Assembly: GCA_030706785.1 (NCBI GenBank)
Contig: JAUZNW010000008.1
Span: 1 to 43,770, forward strand
DNA length: 43,770 bases
DNA from: Bacteroidota bacterium
Lineage (GTDB): Bacteria > Bacteroidota > Bacteroidia > Bacteroidales > VadinHA17
Direction of reading: 5' to 3'
Shown: piece by piece, positions 25,646 to 34,374 of the stretch
Numbering within the stretch: position 1 is the stretch's first letter
How the letters are laid out: each line of letters starts with the position of its first letter
Made by a program: the position numbers and the translations under genes
Notes under the pieces: model-generated
What the model was told of the DNA's origin: nothing
The model's database searches: none
The model's input: the letters and a program-made list of their open reading frames with translations, nothing else

Positions 25646-26770
25646 ATGAGAATCAATGACTTCAGGCTTGAATGCTATTTTGCGAAGTATGAATTCAGTG
25701 CGAAGTACCTTCTGAGCTCATCAGATTGTGAAAGCCTGAAGTTAGGCGACCTGCTTCAGATGGCTGATCAGGAATGCATGGCTTTATGGGATGATCTGAA
25801 ATTAGGCTATACCGATTCAAAAGGACATCCGCTACTGAGGAATGAAATATCAAAGCTCTACAGGAAAATAAAACCTGAGGACATTATAGTGCTTGCCCCG
25901 GAGGAGGGGATCTTTGTTGCAATGAATTCAATTCTGGACCGGGGAGATCACGTCATTTCCATCGAACCTGCTTATCAATCGCTTGCTGAAATACCGGAGT
26001 CGCTTGGATGCGCGGTAACCAGGTGGCCTGTCAGCCTTAATGACAATAAATGGAGTATCGATACCAGCTACTTACAAAACGCCATAAGAAGTAATACAAA
26101 GCTCATCATAATCAATTTCCCGCACAATCCAACCGGATTTATTCCTGACCCAGGCGAATTCAAAACCATAGCCGGGCTTGCTGTGAATAATGATATTTTT
26201 CTCTTCTCTGATGAGATGTACAGGTATCTTGAATTCTCAGAATCCCGACGGTACGAATCAGCTGCCGATATTTTTTCTAACGGTATTTCCCTTTCGGGCC
26301 TCTCAAAATCTTTCGGATTACCTGGACTAAGGACCGGATGGCTCGCCACAAGGAATAAAACAGTTATGGAGAAGATCCGGAGATTCCGGTATTACACTAC
26401 AATATGCGGCAGTGCACCCGGAGAAATTCTGAGCATAATAGCTTTAAGGAATAAAGACCGGATAATCAGCAGGAACCTGGATCTCGTAAGAAAAAATGTT
26501 CAGATTGCAAAAATGTTATTCAATAAGCATAACGGCCTCCTGAATTGGATAGAACCCCAGGGCGGTTCTATAGCATTCCCGCATCTGAATGAGAAAATAC
26601 ATGCGGATGAATTCTGCAGGAAATTAATTGATCTTAAAAGCGTATTGCTGTTACCAGCCTCAATATTCAACTTTCCTGGTAATCACTTCAGGATCGGCCT
26701 GGGCAGAATAAATTTTCCTCAGGCACTCAATGTATTTGAGTCCTTTATTGATGAGCATTACGCTCCCTGA
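25646..26770 (+). CDS. Class I/II aminotransferase (PLP-dependent)
   Basis: A 374-residue fold-type I aminotransferase. The PLP contacts are visible: NFPHNPTGFIP with its asparagine, the aspartate in FLFSDEMYRYLEF, the Schiff-base lysine in SGLSKSFGLPGLRTGW, and the C-terminal arginine in NHFRIGLGR that binds the substrate carboxylate. It is slightly shorter than AspC-type enzymes (about 400). It is 9 bases after the KdpE-like gene, so it appears to belong to the two-component operon, which is unusual. The amino-acid substrate is not predictable; a biosynthetic or side-product enzyme such as those for unusual amino acids is possible. It ends convergent with the second Gfo/Idh gene, 10 bases away. 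Confidence 0.9.
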   Translation: MRINDFRLECYFAKYEFSAKYLLSSSDCESLKLGDLLQMADQECMALWDDLKLGYTDSKGHPLLRNEISKLYRKIKPEDIIVLAPEEGIFVAMNSILDRGDHVISIEPAYQSLAEIPESLGCAVTRWPVSLNDNKWSIDTSYLQNAIRSNTKLIIINFPHNPTGFIPDPGEFKTIAGLAVNNDIFLFSDEMYRYLEFSESRRYESAADIFSNGISLSGLSKSFGLPGLRTGWLATRNKTVMEKIRRFRYYTTICGSAPGEILSIIALRNKDRIISRNLDLVRKNVQIAKMLFNKHNGLLNWIEPQGGSIAFPHLNEKIHADEFCRKLIDLKSVLLLPASIFNFPGNHFRIGLGRINFPQALNVFESFIDEHYAP

Positions 26771-26780
26771 CATATATATC

Positions 26781-28439
26781 CTAGCCTCTTACAATCTCCT
26801 CTTTGTCTTTATCCCAGTACATCGTGCGCCCTTCCAGGTATGCCCTTGTGCCCATATGTGCAGTTATTGCTTCCATGAAAGCCTGATCGATATTGCACGA
26901 AGGTGCCTGCCCCTGACGTATGCATTCCAGCCATTCCCTCAGGTGAAGATGGGTTGTATCGTACCTCTTGCCGTTGACATAAGTATACAGCAGCCCTCTT
27001 TGTGCAAAATAGAGCTCAGTTGCAGAAGTAACAGCATCAACCTTGCTTTGTCCGGGTACATAAGTAAAGAATGGCTTGTCGGTCGGTATGATCCCCTTCC
27101 TGATCTTATCAGCATATCTTTCGGATTCCGGATCGGCAGTGATCATAAGAACGTCCGAAACCTCCATTGATGCGTCGTGTCCCATGAAAACCTTGCCCCT
27201 GTTGCGTGCGCTTGCGAGTGTCGCGCTATAGAGCATTGTCATGTTCCTGTCGGGCCATTCAAAGGTGGTCTGAAGAACATCCGGAACCGTCCTTCCGTCC
27301 TTGAAGAAGTAAATCCCTCCTGATGATGCTGCGGAATGAGGTATTCCAACGTGCAGGATCTGATTCACAGCATCATATTCATGTGTCAGAAGGTCACCGG
27401 AGAGACCTGTACTGTAATCCCACCAGCAGCGCCAGCGGAAAAAGCGTTCAAGGCTGAACTTGCTTCGTTCGTCCGGACCCATATAACGCTCAAGTTTCTG
27501 AGATTTCATATACTCTTCATACTCTCCGATGCGTCTGGGATCACCCTCGAACTGCTTCCAGTCGATCGTCTGGGGGTTCGATCCCTCGATGATAGGATAA
27601 ACCCAGGCTCCGTTGGGGTCATTACGGTTTGTACAAACCTCGATAAGTGAAATATGGCCAAGAAGGTCGTTCTTTATAATCTCAGCAGCTTTCTGGTACG
27701 ATGCAGTCTGGCGCCCCTGGTGACCCAGCTGAAAAACTATTCCTGCCTGCTTTACTGTATCCCTGACAATATATGTTTCCGGAACTGTCCACGTGGCAGG
27801 TTTTTCACAATAAACATGCTTGCCTGCTTTTGCAGCAGCCATTGTGATTGTACCGTGCCAGTGGTCGGGAGCGGCGATGATCACCGCATCAATATCATCG
27901 GCTGCCAGCAATTCCTGGTATGTCCCATAACGTTTAGGAGAAGGTCCGAATTTCCCGTTTGAACCTTCCCTGTTTATGTTTGAACCTGTCAGCCTTGCAG
28001 CATCCGAGTATTTGTCAAAAATATCGCACACTCCGCTAACCACAACATTAAGATCATCCTGCTCCCTGAACTGATCATACCGCGTATCATCAGGATTCTT
28101 CTTTTTAGCTTCGATCAGTGTGTCGATATATGAAGGCTCTGCATAGCCTAACCCTCTCATTAGCTGCCTTCCGCGGATGCCGAATCCGATAATTCCGATC
28201 CGGATCTGCTTTCCGCCTTTCTGTGGCTGAAGGTAAACAGCATTGGCATTGCTCAGATTAAAGACATCTGAAATATCTCGATTGACGAACTTTGTTTTTC
28301 TCGTTTTAACAACCCCGTAAGCCATAGCTCCCAGAAGCGGAACCGTAGCCAGGGTTTTAATCACCTCACGTCTCCCTACCTTCTTTGGTTTAGCTTTTTC
28401 CTGGTTACCTGATGTATTATTTATATTTTCTTTTTCCAT
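26781..28439 (-). CDS. Gfo/Idh/MocA oxidoreductase with GRRE-type signal anchor
   Basis: A 552-residue oxidoreductase, longer than most family members (330-450). Residues 22-43 hold GRREVIKTL then PLLGAMAYGVV, a Tat-like or uncleaved signal anchor almost the same as that inside the DoxX fusion at 4666-6177 (GRRELI, PLLGAFAY). The Rossmann loop is GIIGFGIRG (about 82-90), followed by APDHWHGT and CEKPATW with the EKP lysine. The C-terminal domain contains WWDYSTGLSGDLLTHEYDAV. It lies 4 bases downstream of a DoxX gene in the same direction. I infer an enzyme held at the outer face of the inner membrane and linked to DoxX. Substrate unknown. Confidence 0.92.
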   Translation of the reverse strand: MEKENINNTSGNQEKAKPKKVGRREVIKTLATVPLLGAMAYGVVKTRKTKFVNRDISDVFNLSNANAVYLQPQKGGKQIRIGIIGFGIRGRQLMRGLGYAEPSYIDTLIEAKKKNPDDTRYDQFREQDDLNVVVSGVCDIFDKYSDAARLTGSNINREGSNGKFGPSPKRYGTYQELLAADDIDAVIIAAPDHWHGTITMAAAKAGKHVYCEKPATWTVPETYIVRDTVKQAGIVFQLGHQGRQTASYQKAAEIIKNDLLGHISLIEVCTNRNDPNGAWVYPIIEGSNPQTIDWKQFEGDPRRIGEYEEYMKSQKLERYMGPDERSKFSLERFFRWRCWWDYSTGLSGDLLTHEYDAVNQILHVGIPHSAASSGGIYFFKDGRTVPDVLQTTFEWPDRNMTMLYSATLASARNRGKVFMGHDASMEVSDVLMITADPESERYADKIRKGIIPTDKPFFTYVPGQSKVDAVTSATELYFAQRGLLYTYVNGKRYDTTHLHLREWLECIRQGQAPSCNIDQAFMEAITAHMGTRAYLEGRTMYWDKDKEEIVRG

Positions 28440-28443
28440 AGTT

Positions 28444-28944
28444 TCAGATTAAAAATTTACGAAAACCGGCAGGCAGCACTTTGCAAAGGAATCTGTCAAA
28501 CCCGATAACCCGTGCTGACGGGAATACAAATAAAACGCCCAGGGCTGCAAGCTCAACGAGATTTTTGTCGATCAGGAAATATGACCCTTCAAAGGGGAGT
28601 TTATATTCGACTCCAATGAGTGCCGGGTGCGACATAGTGTAAAGCAACAGCAGAAGGATGCCGCCTATGCATGAGAGGCGCGAAAAAAAACCGAGCAGTA
28701 ATCCAAGTCCTATTACCACCAGTGCCCATTCGTTGAGAAAATCGACAGACTTCATCACGAGGGGATTACCGGCCATATTTACGAACATGTGGCTAAACCA
28801 GCCTTTTGAGTCTATAAGGTAAGCCGATGCGGTCCAGTTCGGGTTAAGTACTTTTACCAGTCCTTCATAAAGGAAATGCCATCCGATAAAGATACGCAAT
28901 ACCACCAGCCAGGTGAGCTGGCCCTTTGATAGGTTGTTTTCCAT
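28444..28944 (-). CDS. DoxX family membrane protein
   Basis: A 166-residue four-helix membrane protein. It shares with the DoxX part of 4666-6177 the motifs IGWHFLYEG (about 20-28), KSVDFLNEWALVVIGLG and DKNLVELA, so the two are paralogues. DoxX/DoxD proteins include the quinone-reducing subunit of archaeal thiosulfate:quinone oxidoreductase and otherwise poorly characterised membrane redox partners. It is 4 bases upstream of a Gfo/Idh gene, the split form of the arrangement seen as a fusion in the first locus. No clear promoter was found in the 167 bases upstream. Confidence 0.88.
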   Translation of the reverse strand: MENNLSKGQLTWLVVLRIFIGWHFLYEGLVKVLNPNWTASAYLIDSKGWFSHMFVNMAGNPLVMKSVDFLNEWALVVIGLGLLLGFFSRLSCIGGILLLLLYTMSHPALIGVEYKLPFEGSYFLIDKNLVELAALGVLFVFPSARVIGFDRFLCKVLPAGFRKFLI

Positions 28945-29111
28945 GTAATAACTGATTGTGTTTTAATCCCAACTTGCAGGTTCAAAGACCTGCAACAAAT
29001 TATTTCTTGAAAAAATTATGTAAAAATAGTGTTCTGCCTGAAATAACAAATATTATTTGAAAATAGATTCAGGAATATTTTATAAGGTAAATGCTGCCTT
29101 CAAACCTTTGG

Positions 29112-29855
29112 CTAAACGTCGCACTCAATACCATTATCCGGGCAGAAGGAGTGTAAAATGCTGACCTGGCGGCTATAGAATCCGGTGTAATCCGGATATT
29201 GTCTGACAAGGTTATTGTAGTTCCATCTGCCAAACCAGATCCTGTCTGCAAATCCGATAGCTTCCAGTATCTCCCTTAGGTTCTGTTGAAGGATGTTTGG
29301 GGTAGGGTAGGGCTCCATGTGAACATATGTGCGGCAGCCCTTATTATGAAGCTCCCTTAGTGCACGGATCCTTTCTGAGTAGGAGACTGACCCGGGCTCC
29401 CATGTCTTTCTGAAATTCTCATCCAGGGAGATGAGACTGATGCCATATTGGTTATTAAGCGGAAACCGTGACCTGTCTGCCATCTCTGGAGGCAGACAGC
29501 CTTTTGTAAGGATTGTGCAGGAGATACCGAATGAGTTAATAATGGAGATAAGCCTGAGGCTCATGGCTGTCACTTCGGGAAATCCGTTCATGAACGGATC
29601 CGTTGAAAGGCACAGATGGATATTACCGGGCCTGACCCTCCTGCGGTTGAGTTCATGTTTTATCAGTTCAGCAGCATTTGCCACAATCTTCGGCTGGCAC
29701 CAGTCAGAGTATGATCTGATCCTGCCATGAGATTGAGCTATCATGTACGCATAGCATGGGTAAAGGCAGCCATGCCTGCAGCCCTGGACGTGATTTACGC
29801 AGTAGAAGCCAAGCCCGCTCCTGTAAAGCAACGATTTCCGCAGGATCGATTCCAT
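29112..29855 (-). CDS. Small radical SAM-like protein (spore photoproduct lyase-like)
   Basis: A 247-residue protein. The cysteine cluster VQGCRHGCLYPCYAY holds C26, C30 and C34 as CX3CX3C, plus C19 upstream; canonical radical SAM proteins use CX3CX2C. The surrounding sequence (GCxHGCLYPCYAY, then ILTKG, LSTDPFMNG and SLISLDE) resembles the SPL-like radical SAM branch. The fold would be a partial TIM barrel with a 4Fe-4S cluster that cleaves S-adenosylmethionine. It is shorter than most SPL-type proteins (about 300-340). It is divergent from the exported protein at 30111 and 167 bases upstream of the DoxX gene. Function unknown, since SPL-like proteins outside spore formers lack an established role. 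Confidence 0.8.
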   Translation of the reverse strand: MESILRKSLLYRSGLGFYCVNHVQGCRHGCLYPCYAYMIAQSHGRIRSYSDWCQPKIVANAAELIKHELNRRRVRPGNIHLCLSTDPFMNGFPEVTAMSLRLISIINSFGISCTILTKGCLPPEMADRSRFPLNNQYGISLISLDENFRKTWEPGSVSYSERIRALRELHNKGCRTYVHMEPYPTPNILQQNLREILEAIGFADRIWFGRWNYNNLVRQYPDYTGFYSRQVSILHSFCPDNGIECDV

Positions 29856-29892
29856 CTTTGAGATGGTAATAATTCAGGCCATTAAATTAAAT

Positions 29893-29900
29893 CAAATTTA
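29893..29900 (-). promoter_or_regulatory. Putative -7 element for the radical SAM gene
   Basis: TAAATTTG on the minus strand matches TAnnTTTG about 38 bases before the ATG at 29855. A -33 TTTG at the right spacing was not found. Confidence 0.35.
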
Positions 29901-29936
29901 CTTTCCGGACGACACGATCATAAGATAGGCAGGACC

Positions 29937-29992
29937 TAAGACGCAAGGCACAAGGTTGCCCATACGTCGTGCTTCCCGCATCTTGCACCTTA
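29937..29992. repeat. Heptad repeat in two inverted arms
   Basis: The left arm reads AAGACGC AAGGCAC AAGGTTG. The right arm, read on the reverse strand, gives AAGGTGC AAGATGC GGGAAGC, the same 7-nt rhythm and a related word. The rest of the 255-base divergent gap holds no gene. Confidence 0.65.
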
Positions 29993-30110
29993 TCCCGAAC
30001 CGATGCTTCAAACTAAACTTCACCGGCAAAATTCCTGCATTCGCCGAATAATTTTTTGATAAATCATTAACACTGTTGTAATTTTACATTAACTTTTTAA
30101 ACCTGAAGCC

Positions 30111-31058
30111 ATGAAGAAGAATTTCTTGACAGGAATCACATTCCTATTGTGTATTTCGGTTATGGCACAAAACAGTGCCACACTTAAACTGAATCTCGAG
30201 AAGAACAAAGTCTACCGTTTGAAATCTGTTTCTGAACAGACTATTAGCCAAACTGTAAACGGGAACCAGCAAACAGTGGAATCCAGTGTTGATTACACGC
30301 TTTCACTTAAAATGATTGATCTGACCCCTGATTTTATGATAGCTGAGGTACATTTTGATACACTGACCACAAATACCAACACCATGGGCAAAACAGTCAG
30401 CTTCAGCTCTACTTCTGAAGGTAATATCAAATCATCGGAGATGGGTGATGTCATGTCATGCATAATGAACCGTTTAAGCAAGAATGCGGTTTATGTAAAG
30501 ATGGATTTTACAGGCAAGCCAATTGAAATTGTGAATGCTAATATGCTGTCTGACATGATCCTGAAAGATACCAGTTCCATTGCCCTGACCGGTCCCACGG
30601 CTGCTGCAGTAAAAAAGCAGGTAGCAAATACAGTGGGTCCCGATAACCTGAAAACGATGATAGGATCGTTTACCTGGTGCCTTCCCGGTAAACAGGTTTC
30701 CACGGGCGATAACTGGAATGTGACAGAGCAGGTGAACTCTGGCGGTATGATACTGGATATAAAAACAGCATATCATCTTAATGGTATAAACGGCAATAAT
30801 GCAAATATCAGTGCCGAAGCAACTATCAAGGCTGCAGAGAATGCGGTCCCGATCCAATCGGGCGGCGCCACTGTAACATATGACAATCTCCAGGGATTGA
30901 GCAGATCAACCCTCGTGATTGATATCCGTACCGGTCTGACAGCTGAAAACAAGGGTGAAACACATATTTCAGGGACGCTTGGTGTAAGCGCTCCAGGATT
31001 CAGCATGCAGATGCCTATGGATATCAAAGGGGAATCGAAAGTCAGAACGATACAGTAA
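30111..31058 (+). CDS. Exported hypothetical protein, DUF6263-like
   Basis: A 315-residue protein with a clear signal peptide (TGITFLLCISVMAQ). The mature part has many short strands (LKLNLEKNKVYRLKSVSEQ, VDYTLSLKMIDLTPDFMIAEVHF) and lacks helices. The composition and the KGxxY-like start resemble the DUF6263 family of Bacteroidota envelope proteins, but I cannot confirm that without a profile search. It is 17 bases upstream of a TonB-type receptor, so it could be a periplasmic or surface partner of that receptor. A TAACTTTTTAAAC element precedes it, identical over 15 bases to the one before the exported protein at 12563. Confidence 0.7.
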   Translation: MKKNFLTGITFLLCISVMAQNSATLKLNLEKNKVYRLKSVSEQTISQTVNGNQQTVESSVDYTLSLKMIDLTPDFMIAEVHFDTLTTNTNTMGKTVSFSSTSEGNIKSSEMGDVMSCIMNRLSKNAVYVKMDFTGKPIEIVNANMLSDMILKDTSSIALTGPTAAAVKKQVANTVGPDNLKTMIGSFTWCLPGKQVSTGDNWNVTEQVNSGGMILDIKTAYHLNGINGNNANISAEATIKAAENAVPIQSGGATVTYDNLQGLSRSTLVIDIRTGLTAENKGETHISGTLGVSAPGFSMQMPMDIKGESKVRTIQ

Positions 31059-31075
31059 ATTGAAACATTACTGAC

Positions 31076-33445
31076 ATGAGGAAGTATATTACAATCTTGC
31101 TCCTGCTGGCTTCAGTTGCTGTACAGGGTCAGAACATAAAGGGGAAAGTTTGTTTTGAAAAGGACAAAACACCGGTACAGTTTGCTACAGTCGCCCTTCT
31201 CCAGCTACCCGATTCAGCAATGATCACAGGAGTCATAACCCTGACTGACGGCGGATACCTGCTGGAAAAGATAAAACAGGGCAACTATTTTGTCAGGGTA
31301 AGCTTTGTCGGCTACAGAACAAACGGGAAAGCAGTTACCATTGGTGAAGGTCAGGGTGAAATTGCTGTTGATACTATTTTCCTAGCTGAAACAACAGCGT
31401 CCCTCAATGAAGTGACGATTGTAGGTGAACGTTTGAAAGGCAAAGAAATGGTCGACCGTACTGTTTATAACATTCCCGATGTTGTATCAAAGACTTCCAA
31501 CAACGGTTATGATATCCTTAAGAAAATACCACAGGTCAATGTCGATTTCCAGAACAATATAACCCTTAACGGAAGCAGCAATTTTATAATTCAGGTGGAT
31601 GGGAGGCAACGCGACCGGGAGTACCTTGCAAGGCTTCTTCCATCGGATATACAGAGTATTGAGATCATCAGCAATCCTTCTGGCAAATATGAAGGCAATA
31701 TCGATGGTGTAATAAATATTATCCTGAAAAAAGAGGCCAGGTACGGGATGAATGGCAATATTGCCGGAAGCCTCAAACCTTTCAGCAAGGTGACAAGCGC
31801 CCTCACCGGAAGCCTGGATTATTCCTTAGGTAAAATAACATTTTATGCGACTGCCATGAACATTGGACAGGCTCTCAATATCAGTTCAACTGATGAAAGC
31901 CGCTTCGCAAGTATCGATTCCGTAACCAGGATGACGGGACCAGGAAAAATAAAGGTGGGCCTGTCATCAGTCAACAGCGGGTTCGATTACTACATGAACG
32001 ACAAAAACAACATGAGCTTCAATGTCAGTTATAAACCGATTCATCAGGATGTGGATTTGTCAGGAAACACAATACTGTACAAAAACAATATCCCTTTGAA
32101 TACTGTTGCATCCCTGACAACCAGTAACCTGAAAAGCGGTGAAACTTCATTATCACTTTTTTATAAGAAGACGTTCATGAAACCTGTCGAAGAATTCACT
32201 GCAGAAGCCAGTTACTACATTTTCAGGTCAGATGAGGGGACTGATTTCACGAACACACGACACCCTTATAACAGCGATCAGGTGCTAAGTACCTACTCAA
32301 GAGTCGAAGACAATCTAAATAAACGGAACTATTTCTCTACAAAACTTGATTATGTCTATCCGATAGGGATGTATTCAAAAATTGAAACAGGGTATCAGCT
32401 ATATTACCAGCAGATGGCATACGATTTCAATATAGATTACCAGGAGGAAAGTAATCTGTTTAAATATGCGGAGCTCAGGAATTCGGTCTATGGTGGAATT
32501 ACATTTAACCTGAAGAAAATCGGTTTTCAGGCCATGCTCAGGGTTGAAAACAGCCATATCATGGCTGATTCTGTTACCAGCCCGAATTATTCCTGTTACC
32601 TGCCGTCAGCAAATATCCAGTATAAATTTTCAGCTTCACATAATCTGAAATTTACCTATAACCGGAGGATCAACCGGCCCGGGATCTATGATATGAATCC
32701 ATACTGGAGAATAGGCCAGAATTATGCCATAACACAGGGAAACCCTGATCTGAGGCCTGATTACCGCGACAGGCTGCAGCTTACCTATACCTGGAATTTC
32801 GGCAGCAATTATTTCTCCCCTTATGTTTATGATGAATTCTTTTCTGATAGGATCGGATACCGGTACAGTATTATTCAATCCCCTATCACCGGATCGCTGA
32901 CAACAATTTCCGAGCCATTCAACCTTCTCAATGGATATGAACTTGGCGGCGGGGTCAATGCAATGCTATGGTATATAAATATCAATGCCAGGATTTACAA
33001 AGGCCATTATGCCGGATACACGGAACCGACATTCTCGATTCCGGCAAGAGATTATTTCTCATATACAATTACCAGCTATGCCTATGTGAATCTCGATAAA
33101 AAGAAGAAAACAACTGCGTTTGTCTACCTGGCCTATAACGGAGTGAACATCAATGCACAGTCAAAGACATACAGTATCCCTCTTTACGGACTTGGTGCCC
33201 AGAGACAGTTTAAGAATCACAGCGTCGGGATATTCTGGCTCCTTCCATTTACAAAGAATATAAATTTCAATCGGACTGAAACAGAAACAGGAGCTTTTTC
33301 CTCAACGAATATTACAGGGATTGATCTATCGAATTTTATACAGTTCTCCTATTCCTATAAATTCAACAAGGGGAAGAATGTCAAGAAGCTCAACCGGAAG
33401 GTTGAAGTGGAGAGCGACAGTAAAAGCAATGCAATAATGCAGTAG
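31076..33445 (+). CDS. TonB-dependent receptor-like outer-membrane beta-barrel protein
   Basis: A 789-residue outer-membrane protein. After the signal peptide (TILLLLASVAVQGQ) comes a CarboxypepD_reg-like domain (about 20-100, KGKVCFEKDKTPVQFATV), then a plug domain (about 115-215, with IEIISNPSGKYEGNIDGV) and a long barrel (PF14905-type OMP_b-brl_3) with aromatic-rich strands. The TonB-plug core VDGRQRDREYLARLLPSDI is present. It is smaller than SusC (about 1000) and has no SusD beside it. It probably transports or binds a ligand at the outer membrane, but the ligand is not predictable. It is co-oriented with the exported protein upstream; no typical siderophore or cobalamin marker was seen. 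Confidence 0.88.
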   Translation: MRKYITILLLLASVAVQGQNIKGKVCFEKDKTPVQFATVALLQLPDSAMITGVITLTDGGYLLEKIKQGNYFVRVSFVGYRTNGKAVTIGEGQGEIAVDTIFLAETTASLNEVTIVGERLKGKEMVDRTVYNIPDVVSKTSNNGYDILKKIPQVNVDFQNNITLNGSSNFIIQVDGRQRDREYLARLLPSDIQSIEIISNPSGKYEGNIDGVINIILKKEARYGMNGNIAGSLKPFSKVTSALTGSLDYSLGKITFYATAMNIGQALNISSTDESRFASIDSVTRMTGPGKIKVGLSSVNSGFDYYMNDKNNMSFNVSYKPIHQDVDLSGNTILYKNNIPLNTVASLTTSNLKSGETSLSLFYKKTFMKPVEEFTAEASYYIFRSDEGTDFTNTRHPYNSDQVLSTYSRVEDNLNKRNYFSTKLDYVYPIGMYSKIETGYQLYYQQMAYDFNIDYQEESNLFKYAELRNSVYGGITFNLKKIGFQAMLRVENSHIMADSVTSPNYSCYLPSANIQYKFSASHNLKFTYNRRINRPGIYDMNPYWRIGQNYAITQGNPDLRPDYRDRLQLTYTWNFGSNYFSPYVYDEFFSDRIGYRYSIIQSPITGSLTTISEPFNLLNGYELGGGVNAMLWYININARIYKGHYAGYTEPTFSIPARDYFSYTITSYAYVNLDKKKKTTAFVYLAYNGVNINAQSKTYSIPLYGLGAQRQFKNHSVGIFWLLPFTKNINFNRTETETGAFSSTNITGIDLSNFIQFSYSYKFNKGKNVKKLNRKVEVESDSKSNAIMQ

Positions 33446-33499
33446 CTGTTTTATTGTTGGTCGTTTAGGTTATGCAAGTTGTGCAGGTCAGTTAATCAC

Positions 33500-33551
33500 A
33501 ACCAGCACCCGGTACCCAGCATCTGTTAATTACTTAACAGACACTTGTCTG
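33500..33551. repeat. Heptad copies plus two small palindromes
   Basis: AACCAGC ACCCGGT ACCCAGC (33500-33520) repeats the 7-nt unit of the 23745-23779 arm with three substitutions. It is followed by CTGTTAA/TTAACAG arms (33523-33540) and CAGAC/GTCTG (33538-33551). No convincing opposite heptad arm was seen. Confidence 0.55.
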
Positions 33552-33600
33552 ATAGTGAAAAATCGTAACTTAACTAGGAATTAATCAATTTAAGTACAGG

Positions 33601-34266
33601 ATGGAAGGTAAAACCGCTACTGTTATAGGAGCAACAGGACTGATCGGCAGCTGCCTGGTGAAACTGTTGCAGACTGATGACGATTTCGTGACAATTAAAG
33701 CACTTGTAAGAAGACCTTTTGAATTCGAATCCCCTAAAATACAGGTGAAAGTAATAGATTTTACTGATGGAACAGCTTTCCGGACAGCCATAGCCGGCAG
33801 TGATGCTATTTTCTGTGCGGTAGGTACGACGCAGAAGAAAGTTAAAGGAGATAAGGCTGAGTACCGAAAGGTGGATTATGACATTCCGGTCCATGCGGCA
33901 CAGTTTTGCTCCGAAACAGGCTGCCCTCATTTCCTTCTTGTCTCTTCATTAGGTGCAAGCAGGGTAAGCGGTAATTTTTACCTGAAACTGAAAGGCGAAG
34001 TGGAAGACACTATAAGAAATATGAACATTCCTTCGGTATCTGTGTTCCGTCCCTCCATGTTACTGGGTAAAAGGGAAGAATTCCGTTTTGGTGAGATAAT
34101 AGCAAAGGCTCTTTCTGTACCTTTTTCATTTTTGTTCACTTCAAAATACAAGCCCATTAAGGCAGATCAGGTAGCAAGGGCAATGATTGCCGCATCCAAA
34201 AAAGATAAACCAGGTTTTCACGTCTATCACTACCGGGAAATGATTGAGTTGAAATTTATCGGATAA
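33601..34266 (+). CDS. NAD(P)H-binding protein, HTATIP2-like
   Basis: A 221-residue Rossmann-fold protein with GATGLIG at 10-16, the nucleotide loop of atypical SDRs. The VSSLGASRVSGNFYLKLKGEVE stretch carries a serine and a YxxxK-like YLKLK, as in the HTATIP2 (TIP30/CC3) group of oxidoreductase-like proteins. Length and motif order fit that group, whose bacterial members have no settled substrate. No signal peptide, so it is cytoplasmic. It starts 155 bases after the receptor gene, across the repeat at 33500-33551, and is unlikely to be in the same operon. The next gene starts 108 bases on. Confidence 0.85.
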   Translation: MEGKTATVIGATGLIGSCLVKLLQTDDDFVTIKALVRRPFEFESPKIQVKVIDFTDGTAFRTAIAGSDAIFCAVGTTQKKVKGDKAEYRKVDYDIPVHAAQFCSETGCPHFLLVSSLGASRVSGNFYLKLKGEVEDTIRNMNIPSVSVFRPSMLLGKREEFRFGEIIAKALSVPFSFLFTSKYKPIKADQVARAMIAASKKDKPGFHVYHYREMIELKFIG

Positions 34267-34374
34267 TCAGCAGATCAAAGGCATAAACAGATCTGCCCCA
34301 ATTGCCCCTGATAAATTTTTATTTTTTGTGCAGCAATTAATTCCGGGCACTGTCTATGTTAATAAAACAGACAG

